From: Ruminococcus sp. UBA3280 | Lineage (GTDB): Bacteria; Bacillota; Clostridia; Oscillospirales; Ruminococcaceae | Length of the DNA stretch: 54,946 nucleotides | Assembly (NCBI GenBank): GCA_002362175.1 | Contig: DETU01000072.1 | Coordinates: 1 to 54,946 of the forward strand | Direction: 5' to 3' | Part shown: piece after piece, positions 18,437 to 27,047 of the stretch | How positions within the stretch are numbered: the stretch's first letter is position 1 | Layout of the letters: the number at the start of each line of letters is the position of its first letter | The notes under the pieces: model-generated | Told to the model about the DNA's origin: nothing | What the model saw: only the letters and a program-made list of their open reading frames with translations | Database searches by the model: none | Program-made: the position numbers and the translations under genes

Positions 18437-18574
18437 ATGTGTAACTGTTTTGAAGGCAATAACTGCTGGTGCATCATCCTCTTAATCATCCTCTTCCTCG
18501 TTATCTGCGGTGGCTGCGGAAACAACAACAATGACTGTGGCTGCAACAACAACGGCTGCGGTTGTGGCTGCTGA
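18437..18574 (+). CDS. Tiny Cys/Asn/Gly-rich membrane peptide (45 residues)
   Basis: A 45-residue peptide. It has a short Cys-containing N-terminus (MCNCFEGNNCWC), one hydrophobic helix (about 13-27), then a tail of Cys, Gly and Asn repeats ending GCGCGC. It has 11 cysteines. It resembles small high-cysteine membrane peptides common in Clostridia, whose function is unknown. AAGGAG at 18421-18426, ten bases from the ATG, fixes this start; a longer in-frame start at 18383 has no ribosome binding site. A perfect terminator follows. No good sigma-A promoter was found; upstream TTGTAA-N17-CATATT is only a partial match and could also suit another sigma factor. Confidence 0.75.
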   Translation: MCNCFEGNNCWCIILLIILFLVICGGCGNNNNDCGCNNNGCGCGC

Positions 18575-18590
18575 TTAAGCACCAACAAAA

Positions 18591-18620
18591 AAGGGTCACT
18601 TTAAAGTGACCCTTTTTTTT
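18591..18620. terminator. Perfect-palindrome bidirectional terminator
   Basis: The 24 bases 18591-18614 form a perfect palindrome flanked by A and T runs, giving a 10-12 bp stem with a T-tract on both strands. It ends the Cys-rich peptide gene and clpX. Confidence 0.92.
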
Positions 18621-19911
18621 ATGCTATATCTGCAAAATCAACTATTTTATTTCGTCTGTTTGTAAGAATCGGCTGAGAAGTTCCCTCAACACTTTCTGCT
18701 GTTACAGTAACCTTTGCTATACTGCCGTCAGACGGAACAGAATACATAGTTTTCATAAGAACTGCCTCTATTATCGAACGCAGACCTCTTGCACCTGTTT
18801 TCTGGGATATTGCTTTCTTGGCAATTGTAATAAGTGCATCTTCCTCAATTTCAAGCTCAATATCATCATACTCAAAAAGCTTTCTGTACTGCTTTACAAG
18901 AGCATTTTTAGGCTCTGTAAGTATTCTGACAAGTGAATTTTCGTCAAGTTCCTCAAGAACCGATATAACGGGAAGTCGTCCGATAAATTCAGGAACCATG
19001 CCGAATTTTACGAGGTCTTTAGGAACAACCTTTTTAAATATATTGTCTTTTTCCTCAACAGGTGACTTTATTTCTCCGCCAAAACCAATTGACGATTTAC
19101 CTATTCGTTTCTGAATCTGTTTTTCAAGACCGTCAAACGCACCGCCGCAGATAAAGAGAATATTTTTTGTATTAATTTGTAATACTTCTTGATTGGGGTG
19201 CTTTCTTCCACCCTGCGGCGGAACATTTGAAACAGTACCTTCAATAATTTTAAGAAGTGCCTGCTGAACACCTTCACCGCTTACATCACGGGTAAGAGAA
19301 GTATTTTCGGACTTTCTTGCGATTTTGTCAATTTCGTCAATATAGATAATACCCTTTTCAGCCGCTTTTATGTCGTAATCGGCAGCCTGAATAAGCCTGA
19401 GCAGAACGTTTTCAACGTCGTCGCCGACATATCCCGCTTCTGTAATGGTAGTAGCGTCTGCAATTGCAAATGGAACATTAAGAAGCTTTGCAAGAGTCTG
19501 TGCAAGAAAAGTCTTTCCTACGCCCGTAGGACCGAGAAGAAGAACATTACTCTTTTGAAGTTCAACATCATCAGTTTTGTTTTCTTCCTGTTCACTCTGA
19601 CTCATAATACGCTTATAATGATTATATACTGCAACGGCAAGCGAAATTTTAGCATCGTCCTGACCTATAACGTATTCGTCAAGAAACTTCTTGATTTCAA
19701 CGGGTTTCAGGAGTTTGATTTCAGATGAAGCGGATTCATTATCAGGCTTTGCGGCTTTACGGTTAGCTTTGACAAGTCCCGGACCATAAAGCATTTCATA
19801 GCAGTAGCAGACACATTCATCGCAGATATTGGCAAGACCAGCAGACATCATGGTCTGAACCCTGTTTTCTCCCTTGCCGCAAAAACTGCATGATTTGAAA
19901 TTTTCAGCCAT
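18619..19911 (-). CDS. clpX: ATP-dependent protease ATP-binding subunit ClpX
   Basis: A 430-residue ClpX of normal length. The N-terminal zinc-binding domain has its four cysteines at 8, 11, 30 and 33. The AAA domain has Walker A GPTGVGKT and Walker B IIYIDEIDKI. The IGF tripeptide in KSSIGFGGEI is the ClpP-docking loop, and the sensor segment GARGLRSI is near the C-terminus. It unfolds tagged substrates and feeds them into ClpP. It follows clpP by nine bases in the classic tig-clpP-clpX order. Confidence 0.98.
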   Translation of the reverse strand: MAENFKSCSFCGKGENRVQTMMSAGLANICDECVCYCYEMLYGPGLVKANRKAAKPDNESASSEIKLLKPVEIKKFLDEYVIGQDDAKISLAVAVYNHYKRIMSQSEQEENKTDDVELQKSNVLLLGPTGVGKTFLAQTLAKLLNVPFAIADATTITEAGYVGDDVENVLLRLIQAADYDIKAAEKGIIYIDEIDKIARKSENTSLTRDVSGEGVQQALLKIIEGTVSNVPPQGGRKHPNQEVLQINTKNILFICGGAFDGLEKQIQKRIGKSSIGFGGEIKSPVEEKDNIFKKVVPKDLVKFGMVPEFIGRLPVISVLEELDENSLVRILTEPKNALVKQYRKLFEYDDIELEIEEDALITIAKKAISQKTGARGLRSIIEAVLMKTMYSVPSDGSIAKVTVTAESVEGTSQPILTNRRNKIVDFADIA

Positions 19912-19920
19912 TTACAAAAC

Positions 19921-20511
19921 CTACCTTTTTTCGATAACCTTATCAATGAGACCGTATTCCATAGCTTCATTGGCATACATATAATTATCACGTTCAGTAT
20001 CAATCTGAATCTGTTCAATAGGTTTACCTGTATTGGCAGCAAGAATTTCATTCATTTTCTGACGTGTTCTTACAAGATGGTCTGAATGAATCTTTATATC
20101 TGTACACTGTCCCGAAAGCCCGCCCGAAATAAGTGGCTGATGAATCAGAATCTCACTGTTTGGAAGCGAAAATCTCTTGCCTTTTGCACCGGAAGAAAGC
20201 AGAAACGCTCCCATTGAGGCAGCCATACCTATACAGATAGTTGAAACATCACACTTGATATAATTCATGGTGTCATAAATCGCCATTCCGGCAGTAATTG
20301 AACCGCCCGGACTGTTGATATAAAGTGAAATATCCTTTTCACTGTCCTGACCTTCAAGATATAAAAGCTGTGAAACCACAAGACTTGCTGTAGCATCATT
20401 GACCTGGTCTGAAAGCATAATAATTCTGTCATTTAAGAGACGTGAGAAAATATCATAAGACCTTTCTCCACGGCTTGTCTGTTCAACGACATAAGGTACT
20501 AAACTGCTCAT
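19921..20511 (-). CDS. clpP: ATP-dependent Clp protease proteolytic subunit
   Basis: A 196-residue ClpP. The catalytic Ser lies in GMAASMGAF, the His in ILIHQPL and the Asp in the ERDNYM segment. The N-terminal residues (LVPYVVEQTSRGERSYDIFSRLL) match the mature form almost from the start, so any propeptide is very short. It forms the tetradecameric protease chamber used by ClpX and probably by the ClpC-like unfoldase at 15919. It lies between tig and clpX in one operon; a hairpin occupies the gap after tig. Confidence 0.98.
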   Translation of the reverse strand: MSSLVPYVVEQTSRGERSYDIFSRLLNDRIIMLSDQVNDATASLVVSQLLYLEGQDSEKDISLYINSPGGSITAGMAIYDTMNYIKCDVSTICIGMAASMGAFLLSSGAKGKRFSLPNSEILIHQPLISGGLSGQCTDIKIHSDHLVRTRQKMNEILAANTGKPIEQIQIDTERDNYMYANEAMEYGLIDKVIEKR

Positions 20512-20538
20512 TATTCATCGCCCTTTCTACAAAACGCT

Positions 20539-20567
20539 GTTGTCCCACGTTTATCAGGCGGGACAAC
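20539..20567 (-). other. Intercistronic hairpin between tig and clpP
   Basis: GTTGTCCC (20539-20546) and GGGACAAC (20560-20567) form an eight-base-pair stem. No T-tract follows in the direction of transcription, so it looks like an mRNA processing or stability element rather than a terminator. Confidence 0.5.
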
Positions 20568-20606
20568 ATTTATATATATTTTTTACAATAAACGGCTTAC
20601 ACCGAA

Positions 20607-21914
20607 TTATTCAGCATTTTCCTCAGCAGGAGCATCTTCTTCAACAGCTGTTTCTTTGATAAGGTCAACTGCTTTCTGAACCTTGAGGTCCATTACATAC
20701 TCATTGAAAGGAATAAACTTCTTGATAGTTTCAACGTCTACGTTGTTTGCTGCTGCAACGTCAGCAAGACCTGCATTGATTTCGTCTTCTGAAACTTCAA
20801 AGTTTTCAATTTCAGTAATCTTTTCAAGTGCGAGTCTGAGCTTTACTTCATTTACAGCTCTGTCTCTGTAAGATTCTCTGAAATCGTCCATATTCATGCC
20901 TGTATACTGGAAATAAAGCTTGATGTCCATACCCTGCTGTGCGAGCTGCTGTTCAAAAGTACGTACAATAGCATCAATTCTCTGCTCAAACATACAATTC
21001 GGGATAGGAGAATCAACTTTTTCAATAAGTTCATTCATAAGTGCATTTTCAAAGTCTGAATCAGCCTGATTTTTTGCAGCATCTTCAAGTTTTGCTCTGA
21101 TGTCTGCTCTATACTCGTCCACTGTATCAAATTCTGTAGCGTCTTTTATAAGGTCATCATTGATTTCAGGGAGTTCCTCAAAGCTGATAGCCTTGATTTT
21201 TGTCTTGAATACAGCTTCCTTGCCTGCATATTCAGTCATCTGATAATCTTCGGGGAATGTAACGTTTACATCAAATTCTTCGCCGATGCTGTGACCGACA
21301 ATCTGGTCCTCAAAACCGGGAATAAACTGACCGCTTCCGAGTACAAGCGGGTGGTCCTCACCTTTACCGCCTTCAAAAGCCTCGTCACCGAAAAAGCCTT
21401 CAAAATCAATAGTAACTTCGTCGTTAAGCTGAGCGGCTCTGTCGTCAACTGAAACTATACGAGCGTTCTTCTTTCTAATCATCTGAATCTGCTTGTCTAT
21501 ATCTTCGTCTGTAATTTCCTTTACAGCCTTTGAAGCCTTCATGCCCTTATAACCGGAAATTTCGATTTCAGGCTTTGTAATGCATACTGCTTTGAGTTCA
21601 ACGCCTGTTTCCTTTTCGATAGAAGTAACTTCAACGGAAGGTCTATCAACGAGAACAAGACCAAGACCTGTTACGGCACTGTCGATTTCAGGACCGATAA
21701 GTGCATTTATAGCACCCTCATAGAAAGCACCCTCACCAAATTCTCTTTCGGCAAGCTTACGTGAAACGTGACCCTTTCTGAATCCCTTAATCTGAATATT
21801 CTTCTTCTGACGCTGATACTCTCTCTCAACGGCATTTTCAAACTTTTCGGCATCAATGCTGATAACCAGTTCAGTAGTGTTTACATCTGTTTTGTTTGAT
21901 GATTTTAAACTCAT
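20607..21914 (-). CDS. tig: Trigger factor (ribosome-associated chaperone and prolyl isomerase)
   Basis: A 435-residue trigger factor with the three expected parts. The N-terminal ribosome-binding domain has the signature GFRKGHVSRKL (family GFRKGKxP; here Val-Ser replaces the usual x-Pro). An FKBP-type isomerase domain covers about 155-240 (DFEGFFGDEAFEGGKGED, then FIPGFEDQIVG). A helical C-terminal chaperone domain follows. ATG 21914 is chosen because GGAGG at 21925-21929 serves it; an in-frame ATG at 21932 has no ribosome binding site. The extended -10 promoter at 21956-21984 drives tig-clpP-clpX. Confidence 0.96.
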   Translation of the reverse strand: MSLKSSNKTDVNTTELVISIDAEKFENAVEREYQRQKKNIQIKGFRKGHVSRKLAEREFGEGAFYEGAINALIGPEIDSAVTGLGLVLVDRPSVEVTSIEKETGVELKAVCITKPEIEISGYKGMKASKAVKEITDEDIDKQIQMIRKKNARIVSVDDRAAQLNDEVTIDFEGFFGDEAFEGGKGEDHPLVLGSGQFIPGFEDQIVGHSIGEEFDVNVTFPEDYQMTEYAGKEAVFKTKIKAISFEELPEINDDLIKDATEFDTVDEYRADIRAKLEDAAKNQADSDFENALMNELIEKVDSPIPNCMFEQRIDAIVRTFEQQLAQQGMDIKLYFQYTGMNMDDFRESYRDRAVNEVKLRLALEKITEIENFEVSEDEINAGLADVAAANNVDVETIKKFIPFNEYVMDLKVQKAVDLIKETAVEEDAPAEENAE

Positions 21915-21955
21915 GATTTGTATATCCTCCATTATTTATATAACATACTTGGTAT

Positions 21956-21984
21956 ATTATACCACAATTCAAAAAATTTTTCTA
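21956..21984 (-). promoter_or_regulatory. Promoter of tig-clpP-clpX
   Basis: Perfect TATAAT (minus strand, 21956-21961) with the extended -10 TGG. The -35 TAGAAA at 17-base spacing is a four of six match. Confidence 0.7.
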
Positions 21985-22016
21985 CTGATTTTTAACAGTT
22001 CTGCATTTTTTACAAA

Positions 22017-22709
22017 TCACATCACTTTTTCAGGCACAAACTGTAAATAATCACCTGAAACAAGATGAAAATTCACACCATCATATGTATTTTTAATACA
22101 TAGTTCATGTGCGGAACGACCGTGAACATGACCGTAATAACAATCTTTTATATTGTAACGGTAAAGGATTTCAAGTATGTCATAGTTGAAATTTGTTGCG
22201 AAAATGGGGGGGTAATGCATAAAAACAATAGGTTCGAGATTTTCATTAAGGGCAGACTTTACGGAAGTTTCAAGACGCTGTACCTCACGTTTAAGTACTT
22301 TTTCGTCCTGTGTTTCACCCGGCATATTCACCCAGCCTCTTGTACCGCATATCCCGTACTTTCCATAACGAAAGTGATTGTTATGCAGAATTTTAATACT
22401 CCTGCACCCCTCCGCTGTAAGAAAATCCTCCATTTTCTTTTTTGTAGACCACCAATAATCGTGGTTTCCTTTGATTATAATTTTTTCACCCGTAAGATTT
22501 TCAATAAAATGAAAATCGGGGGCTGAATCCTGTAGTGACATTCCCCATGAAATATCACCGGGAATTACTACAGTATCGTCGTTTTTTATAAGTTCAAGCC
22601 AGTTTTTACGAATAAGTTCCTGATAGTTTTTCCAACCGCTGAAAATACTCATAGTCTTTTCTGGATTTCCCTGACACAAGTGCAAATCAGCTATAACAAA
22701 CAGGCTCAT
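22017..22709 (-). CDS. Calcineurin-like metallophosphoesterase
   Basis: A 230-residue metallophosphoesterase with a complete set of metal-binding motifs: ADLHL near the N-terminus (D-x-H), GDISWG, GNHDYWW, FMHYPP and GHVHGRS. The family hydrolyses phosphomonoesters or phosphodiesters in a dinuclear metal site; the physiological substrate is unknown. The gene overlaps the stop codon of thrC by one base (TGATG), so it is co-translated as the last gene of a long minus-strand run. Confidence 0.9.
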   Translation of the reverse strand: MSLFVIADLHLCQGNPEKTMSIFSGWKNYQELIRKNWLELIKNDDTVVIPGDISWGMSLQDSAPDFHFIENLTGEKIIIKGNHDYWWSTKKKMEDFLTAEGCRSIKILHNNHFRYGKYGICGTRGWVNMPGETQDEKVLKREVQRLETSVKSALNENLEPIVFMHYPPIFATNFNYDILEILYRYNIKDCYYGHVHGRSAHELCIKNTYDGVNFHLVSGDYLQFVPEKVM

Positions 22710-24202
22710 CAGATACCAAGAGTTTTCAGAACATATTCTTTCTGTTCTGCCTTGTCAATAACATCATTGAATCTTTCAGGCTTGTTCCGGAGGTCAGCAA
22801 GAGCAGACGGAACAGGCATTTTTGAAAGTTCTGCAAGCTTGTCAATCATATCATATTCGTCAAGTTCAGACTTTGAATCCTGTACGGCTTCAAGAACTGC
22901 TTCACTGAATTTGTACGGGCTTGCGGTAGATGCAATAACAGTCTTTGTTGTATCGCCTGTAGCCTTCTTGTAATCCTCATATACCTTGACCGCAACAGCT
23001 GTGTGAGTATCACAGGTATAGGAATATTTCTCATAGATTTCGTGAATAGTATTCTTTGTCTGAACATCGTCGCAACAGCCCGCAAAAAATTCTTCACTGA
23101 TTTTAACCTTTATGTCGTCACTTACTTCATACTTACCCTCTGCTGAAAGCTTACCGAACCATTCCTTTATAAGAGAATCATTTCTGTCTGTAAGGAGATA
23201 GAGGAGTCTTTCAAGATTACTTGAAATAAGAATATCCATAGACGGTGAAACAGTGGCATAAAACTTTCTGTTTCTGTCGTAAATACCTGTATTTATAAAA
23301 TCAGTAAGAACGTTGTTTATATTTGAAGCACAGATAAGCTTGTTTACCGGCACACCCATATGCTTTGCATAGTAAGCGGCAAGAATGTTACCGAAGTTAC
23401 CTGTAGGAACAACAATATTAATCTTATCACCTGCTTCAATTTCGCCGTCCTTTACGAGTTCGGCGTAAGAAGAAACATAGTAGACAATCTGAGGAACAAG
23501 TCTGCCCCAGTTGATAGAGTTTGCACTGGAGAACATCATTCCCTTTTCGTCAAGCTGTTTTTTAACATTTTCATCTGTAAAGATAGCCTTTACACCGTTC
23601 TGACAGTCGTCAAAATTACCCTTTAACGCACATACTCCGACATTTGAACCCTCCTGAGTTTTCATCTGACGTTTCTGCATAGGACTAACGCCGTCCTCAG
23701 GATAGAATACCATTATAGAAGTACCCTCAACATCTCTGAAACCCTCAAGAGCAGCTTTTCCCGTATCACCTGAAGTTGCAACGAGAATCACGATTTTCTT
23801 GTCAAGATTTATTTTCTTGGCGGAAGTCGTCAGGAAATAAGGAAGAATCTGCAAAGCCATATCCTTGAAAGCACACGTAGGACCGTGCCAGAGTTCAAGC
23901 ATATAAGTACCATCAAAAAGATGAGCGATTTCCGCAATGCTTTCAGTTTCAAAATTCTTTGTACTGTAAGCATTATCCGTACAGTAATGAATTTCCGCAT
24001 CTGTAAAGTCGGTAAGATACTTTGAAAAAACAAATGCGGCTCTGTCGGCATAACTCATATCGCCGACGGCTTTTATTTCATCAAGCGAAAGTGTCGGAAT
24101 ACTTTCAGGAACGAAAAGACCTCCGTCCGCAGAAATTCCCTGAGTAATAGCCTCAGCACTGCTTACTTTTACAGTACTGTTTCTTGTGCTGTTATAAAAC
24201 AT
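22709..24202 (-). CDS. thrC: Threonine synthase
   Basis: A 497-residue PLP enzyme converting O-phosphohomoserine to threonine. Its length and N-terminus (MFYNSTRN-type start, EGGLFVPE-like ADGGLFVPESIP) place it in the longer class of threonine synthases. The PLP lysine lies in GPTCAFKDMALQ, the glycine-rich phosphate loop in ATSGDTGKAAL, and PTGNFGNILAAYYA is a further cofactor contact. AAGGGTGAT gives a good ribosome binding site 11 bases after the yraN stop. No other threonine-pathway gene is adjacent. Confidence 0.97.
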   Translation of the reverse strand: MFYNSTRNSTVKVSSAEAITQGISADGGLFVPESIPTLSLDEIKAVGDMSYADRAAFVFSKYLTDFTDAEIHYCTDNAYSTKNFETESIAEIAHLFDGTYMLELWHGPTCAFKDMALQILPYFLTTSAKKINLDKKIVILVATSGDTGKAALEGFRDVEGTSIMVFYPEDGVSPMQKRQMKTQEGSNVGVCALKGNFDDCQNGVKAIFTDENVKKQLDEKGMMFSSANSINWGRLVPQIVYYVSSYAELVKDGEIEAGDKINIVVPTGNFGNILAAYYAKHMGVPVNKLICASNINNVLTDFINTGIYDRNRKFYATVSPSMDILISSNLERLLYLLTDRNDSLIKEWFGKLSAEGKYEVSDDIKVKISEEFFAGCCDDVQTKNTIHEIYEKYSYTCDTHTAVAVKVYEDYKKATGDTTKTVIASTASPYKFSEAVLEAVQDSKSELDEYDMIDKLAELSKMPVPSALADLRNKPERFNDVIDKAEQKEYVLKTLGI

Positions 24203-24213
24203 ATTATCACCCT

Positions 24214-24591
24214 TCAGAAAATGAAATTGTAGCCTGTTGTATCATAGGCATTAAAAATATAATCAATGCTGTTCACCTTTCCGTCGTCAATAATGACCTG
24301 TGCAACGTCAAATCTCGGTTGCAGTGTACTCGGATTCTTACAGCAATAATCAGCAGCAGTCCTGATTATAAGACCCTTTTTGCGTCTGTTTACTGCTTCA
24401 AAGCCTGTCACAAGACTGTCGGGCTTTCTTGACTTTACTTCAACAAACGCAATATATTCACCGTTTTCGGCAATTATGTCGATTTCTCCGCCCCTTATCC
24501 TGTAATTACGGTCAACAATCCTGTAACCAATTTCTTCAAGATAGGCACAGACTTTTTCCTCGCCGAGTTTTCCCGTTTCACTTGCTGTCAT
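24214..24591 (-). CDS. YraN / UPF0102 family endonuclease-fold protein
   Basis: A 125-residue UPF0102 protein with the nuclease-like core GEIDIIAENGEYIAFVEVKSRK (E-x-D, then E-V-K), as in archaeal Holliday-junction-resolvase-like folds. Activity in this family is still poorly defined. It overlaps the rnhB stop by 14 bases; rnhB-yraN is a common bacterial gene pair. Confidence 0.93.
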   Translation of the reverse strand: MTASETGKLGEEKVCAYLEEIGYRIVDRNYRIRGGEIDIIAENGEYIAFVEVKSRKPDSLVTGFEAVNRRKKGLIIRTAADYCCKNPSTLQPRFDVAQVIIDDGKVNSIDYIFNAYDTTGYNFIF

Positions 24592-25204
24592 GATTAAGCT
24601 TTTTCAGGAAAGTCCTGCGGTGAACGTCCGATATACCGTATTTTTCAAGCATTTCATAATGCAGTTTTGTACCGTAACCCTTGTGCTTTTCAAAACAGTA
24701 TTCAGGATATTTTTCGGAAAGTTCTTTCATATAGCGGTCACGGGCAACTTTTGCAAGCACGGAAGCCGCAGAAATTGAAGCAGAAGTAGCGTCGCCCTTT
24801 ATGACAAAACGACTTTCACAGTCAAGTTCGGGCGTTCTGTTGCCGTCAATAAGGGCAAGGTCGGGTTTCACGCCCAGTCCCTCAACTGCTCTTTTCATTG
24901 CAAGCATAGTTGCCTTTAAAATATTAAGGCTGTCTATTTCGGCAACGGAAGCGGTTGCTATACAGTAAGCATCTGCTTTTTCAATAATTTCGTCATAAAG
25001 CTTTTTACGACGTTTTTCAGAAATTTTCTTGCTGTCGTTGAGATAATCTATCAGTACACCGTCACTAAGTATAACGGCTGCTGTATATACATCTCCGGCT
25101 AAAGGTCCTCGCCCAGCCTCGTCAACACCGCATATAACGGGAAAATCCTTTCTAAGCGTACTGTCATAATCAAACAGTTCTTTATGGAGAATTATTTTTG
25201 ACAC
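24578..25204 (-). CDS. rnhB: Ribonuclease HII
   Basis: A 208-residue RNase HII that cleaves RNA in RNA-DNA hybrids and removes misincorporated ribonucleotides. It has the acidic pair and GRG motif in CGVDEAGRGPLAG, a further Asp in LALIDGNRTP, and KGDATSASISAASVLAKVARD near residue 140. The start codon is GTG at 25204, fixed by AAAGGAGG just upstream. Confidence 0.96.
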   Translation of the reverse strand: MSKIILHKELFDYDSTLRKDFPVICGVDEAGRGPLAGDVYTAAVILSDGVLIDYLNDSKKISEKRRKKLYDEIIEKADAYCIATASVAEIDSLNILKATMLAMKRAVEGLGVKPDLALIDGNRTPELDCESRFVIKGDATSASISAASVLAKVARDRYMKELSEKYPEYCFEKHKGYGTKLHYEMLEKYGISDVHRRTFLKKLNHDSK

Positions 25205-25228
25205 AATAAACCCTCCTTTAAAATTATA

Positions 25229-25549
25229 TTAATTGAATAAATCAGGTATAGGACTCGAAACCTCAACAATAGAACCATTGTTCATAAGTTCTTCCTTATT
25301 TTCCTCTATACGCTGATTAATTTCTTCAACGGTTTCACCTGTAACGGCAGCAACGTCCTCACTTGTAAAGTATTCATGTTCATTGAACTTGTTCGCCAAT
25401 GCAAGACGAAGTCCGATAACAGCGGATTCTTCACTGATTCCAAATTCAACACCACTGTTATATATACTCATACATTCTATAAGTGTAACACCGTACTTTG
25501 CATATCTCTGTGCGATTTCTTCAAGTTTCTTTCTTGTTTCATTCTTCAT
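25229..25549 (-). CDS. Hypothetical acidic helical protein (106 residues)
   Basis: I do not recognise a family. The protein is soluble, Glu-rich and predicted mostly helical. A first helical unit (about 1-60) contains GVEFGISEESAVIGLRLALA. A second (about 62-90, YFTSEDVAAVTGETVEEINQRI) reads like a small helix-turn-helix. The C-terminus (PIPDLFN) is extended. It overlaps the end of rbgA by 11 bases and precedes rnhB by 24 bases, so it is part of the operon and is likely expressed. A role in RNA or ribosome metabolism would fit the neighbours but is only a guess. Confidence 0.75.
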   Translation of the reverse strand: MKNETRKKLEEIAQRYAKYGVTLIECMSIYNSGVEFGISEESAVIGLRLALANKFNEHEYFTSEDVAAVTGETVEEINQRIEENKEELMNNGSIVEVSSPIPDLFN

Positions 25550-26426
25550 TTTTCCTTACCTCCGGCAACTCCAAAGTAATGCGTCCTAATTTTGCACTTC
25601 TGAATTCGTCAATTACAGTTATTGCGGCTCTTTCAGTATTGATTTCTCCACCTGCAATCATCATGCCACGCTTTTTACCGATTTTTTCAAGCAAATCAAG
25701 TCCGCTCTCGTCATCGGTATACTCTATTTTGTAACGTTCTTTAAGCGACTGCGGATAATTTTCCCTGAGGAACACAAGCAGTTTCATTGCAAGAGTTTCA
25801 ATATCAAGAATATCATCACTTACCGCACCCGTAAAAGCAAGTTTAAGTGCAACGTTCTGGTCTTCAAACTTAGGCCAAAGCACTCCGGGCATATCAAGAA
25901 GTTCAATATTATTATCAAGCTTCACCCACTGCTTTGTACGTGTAACACCCGGTCTGTCCTCCACTTTTGCCCTCTTTGAACCTGCAAGACGGTTTATAAG
26001 CGAAGATTTTCCAACATTGGGAATACCTACAATCATAAGCCTTACAGCCGCACCGGTCATGCCGTTTTTTGCACGTTTTTCCATAAGTTCCTTTAAAACT
26101 TTTGTTTTCACTGTAGGGATAAAAGATTTGAGACCTTTTCCCGACTTACAGTCAACCGCAATAGCAGTCACACCGAGATTTCCGAAATAGCTAATCCATT
26201 TCTGAGTAGCCTTTTCGTCCGCCAAATCGCATTTATTAAGAAGTATGATACGTGGCTTTCCTGCGGTCATTCCGTCCATTTCAGGATTACGACTGCTTAG
26301 CGGAGCTCTTGCGTCAACAACTTCTGCAACAGCATCTACAAGTTTAAGGTTTGCAGATATAAGCCGTCTCGTCTTAGCCATATGCCCCGGAAACCACTGT
26401 ATCTGTTTCATGTCGGTATTATCCAA
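25539..26426 (-). CDS. rbgA: Ribosome biogenesis GTPase RbgA (YlqF)
   Basis: A 295-residue circularly permuted GTPase. The N-terminal signature IQWFPGHMAKTRR is followed by G4 (LNKCDLAD), then G1 (GIPNVGKSS) and G3 (DMPGVLWP), the permuted order typical of YlqF. In Bacillus it is essential for late maturation of the 50S subunit. The start is TTG at 26426, placed seven to eight bases after AAGGAGG; an in-frame ATG at 26411 is too far from it. Its gene context (rplS, lepB, rbgA, rnhB) is conserved in Firmicutes. Confidence 0.96.
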   Translation of the reverse strand: MDNTDMKQIQWFPGHMAKTRRLISANLKLVDAVAEVVDARAPLSSRNPEMDGMTAGKPRIILLNKCDLADEKATQKWISYFGNLGVTAIAVDCKSGKGLKSFIPTVKTKVLKELMEKRAKNGMTGAAVRLMIVGIPNVGKSSLINRLAGSKRAKVEDRPGVTRTKQWVKLDNNIELLDMPGVLWPKFEDQNVALKLAFTGAVSDDILDIETLAMKLLVFLRENYPQSLKERYKIEYTDDESGLDLLEKIGKKRGMMIAGGEINTERAAITVIDEFRSAKLGRITLELPEVRKNEE

Positions 26427-26444
26427 TGATAACCCTCCTTATTT

Positions 26445-27047
26445 TCATTCAACAAAACCAAAAGAATCAAGCGGAGAAATACGCATGATAACTTTTCCGT
26501 TTATATTCTTTACTGCAACAAAACCTATTTCAGAAGAACGGCTGTCCTTTGAAACCTGTCTGTTGTCGCCCATAACAAAAACATATCCCTCAGGAACAGT
26601 TACGGGATATTTGCCTGTAAACGCTCCTTCGTCCATATGGGTAAGACCTGTTATATAGCTTTCATCAAGCATTTTTCCGTCAACATAAACCGCACCACGT
26701 TCAAAATCTATATCAATAGTTTGTCCCCCAACTGCTACAACTCTTTTCACAAGAGTTTTCCTCAGACCCTTTCCTACATCAAGACTGCCATCATCATTAA
26801 GTCTAACGGCATCAGCTGCATATACAATCACAATATCGCCCTGTTTTGCGGAATTATACCATGCAGTAGTAATAAGACGGTCATCGGGCATAAGGGTATT
26901 TTTCATAGATTCTCCGTTAACGGTAGCGACACGGAAAATATATGTAAAAATAAGCGTCATCACAAAAAGTGTAATAAACGCCGTTTCAATAAATGAAACA
27001 ATATCTTTTACAGCTGTAATAAAAAATTTTTTTACTCTGTTATTCAT
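26445..27047 (-). CDS. lepB: Signal peptidase I, second copy
   Basis: A 200-residue type I signal peptidase. One N-terminal membrane segment (about 12-36) leads to the catalytic Ser in VNGESMKNTL and the catalytic Lys in LVKRVVAVGGQ. The GDNRQVSKDSR box is near the C-terminus. It overlaps the first copy by eight bases and has no strong ribosome binding site of its own, so it probably depends on translational coupling. Confidence 0.95.
   Translation of the reverse strand: MNNRVKKFFITAVKDIVSFIETAFITLFVMTLIFTYIFRVATVNGESMKNTLMPDDRLITTAWYNSAKQGDIVIVYAADAVRLNDDGSLDVGKGLRKTLVKRVVAVGGQTIDIDFERGAVYVDGKMLDESYITGLTHMDEGAFTGKYPVTVPEGYVFVMGDNRQVSKDSRSSEIGFVAVKNINGKVIMRISPLDSFGFVE

Noticed and set aside
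18383..18574. Longer 63-residue form of the Cys-rich peptide
   Set aside because: The start at 18383 has no ribosome binding site, while AAGGAG at 18421 serves the ATG at 18437.
18364..18588. Minus-strand Gln/Pro/Leu-rich ORF opposite the Cys-rich peptide
   Set aside because: Shadow of the repetitive Cys/Gly/Asn codons; it lies across the shared terminator and has no ribosome binding site.
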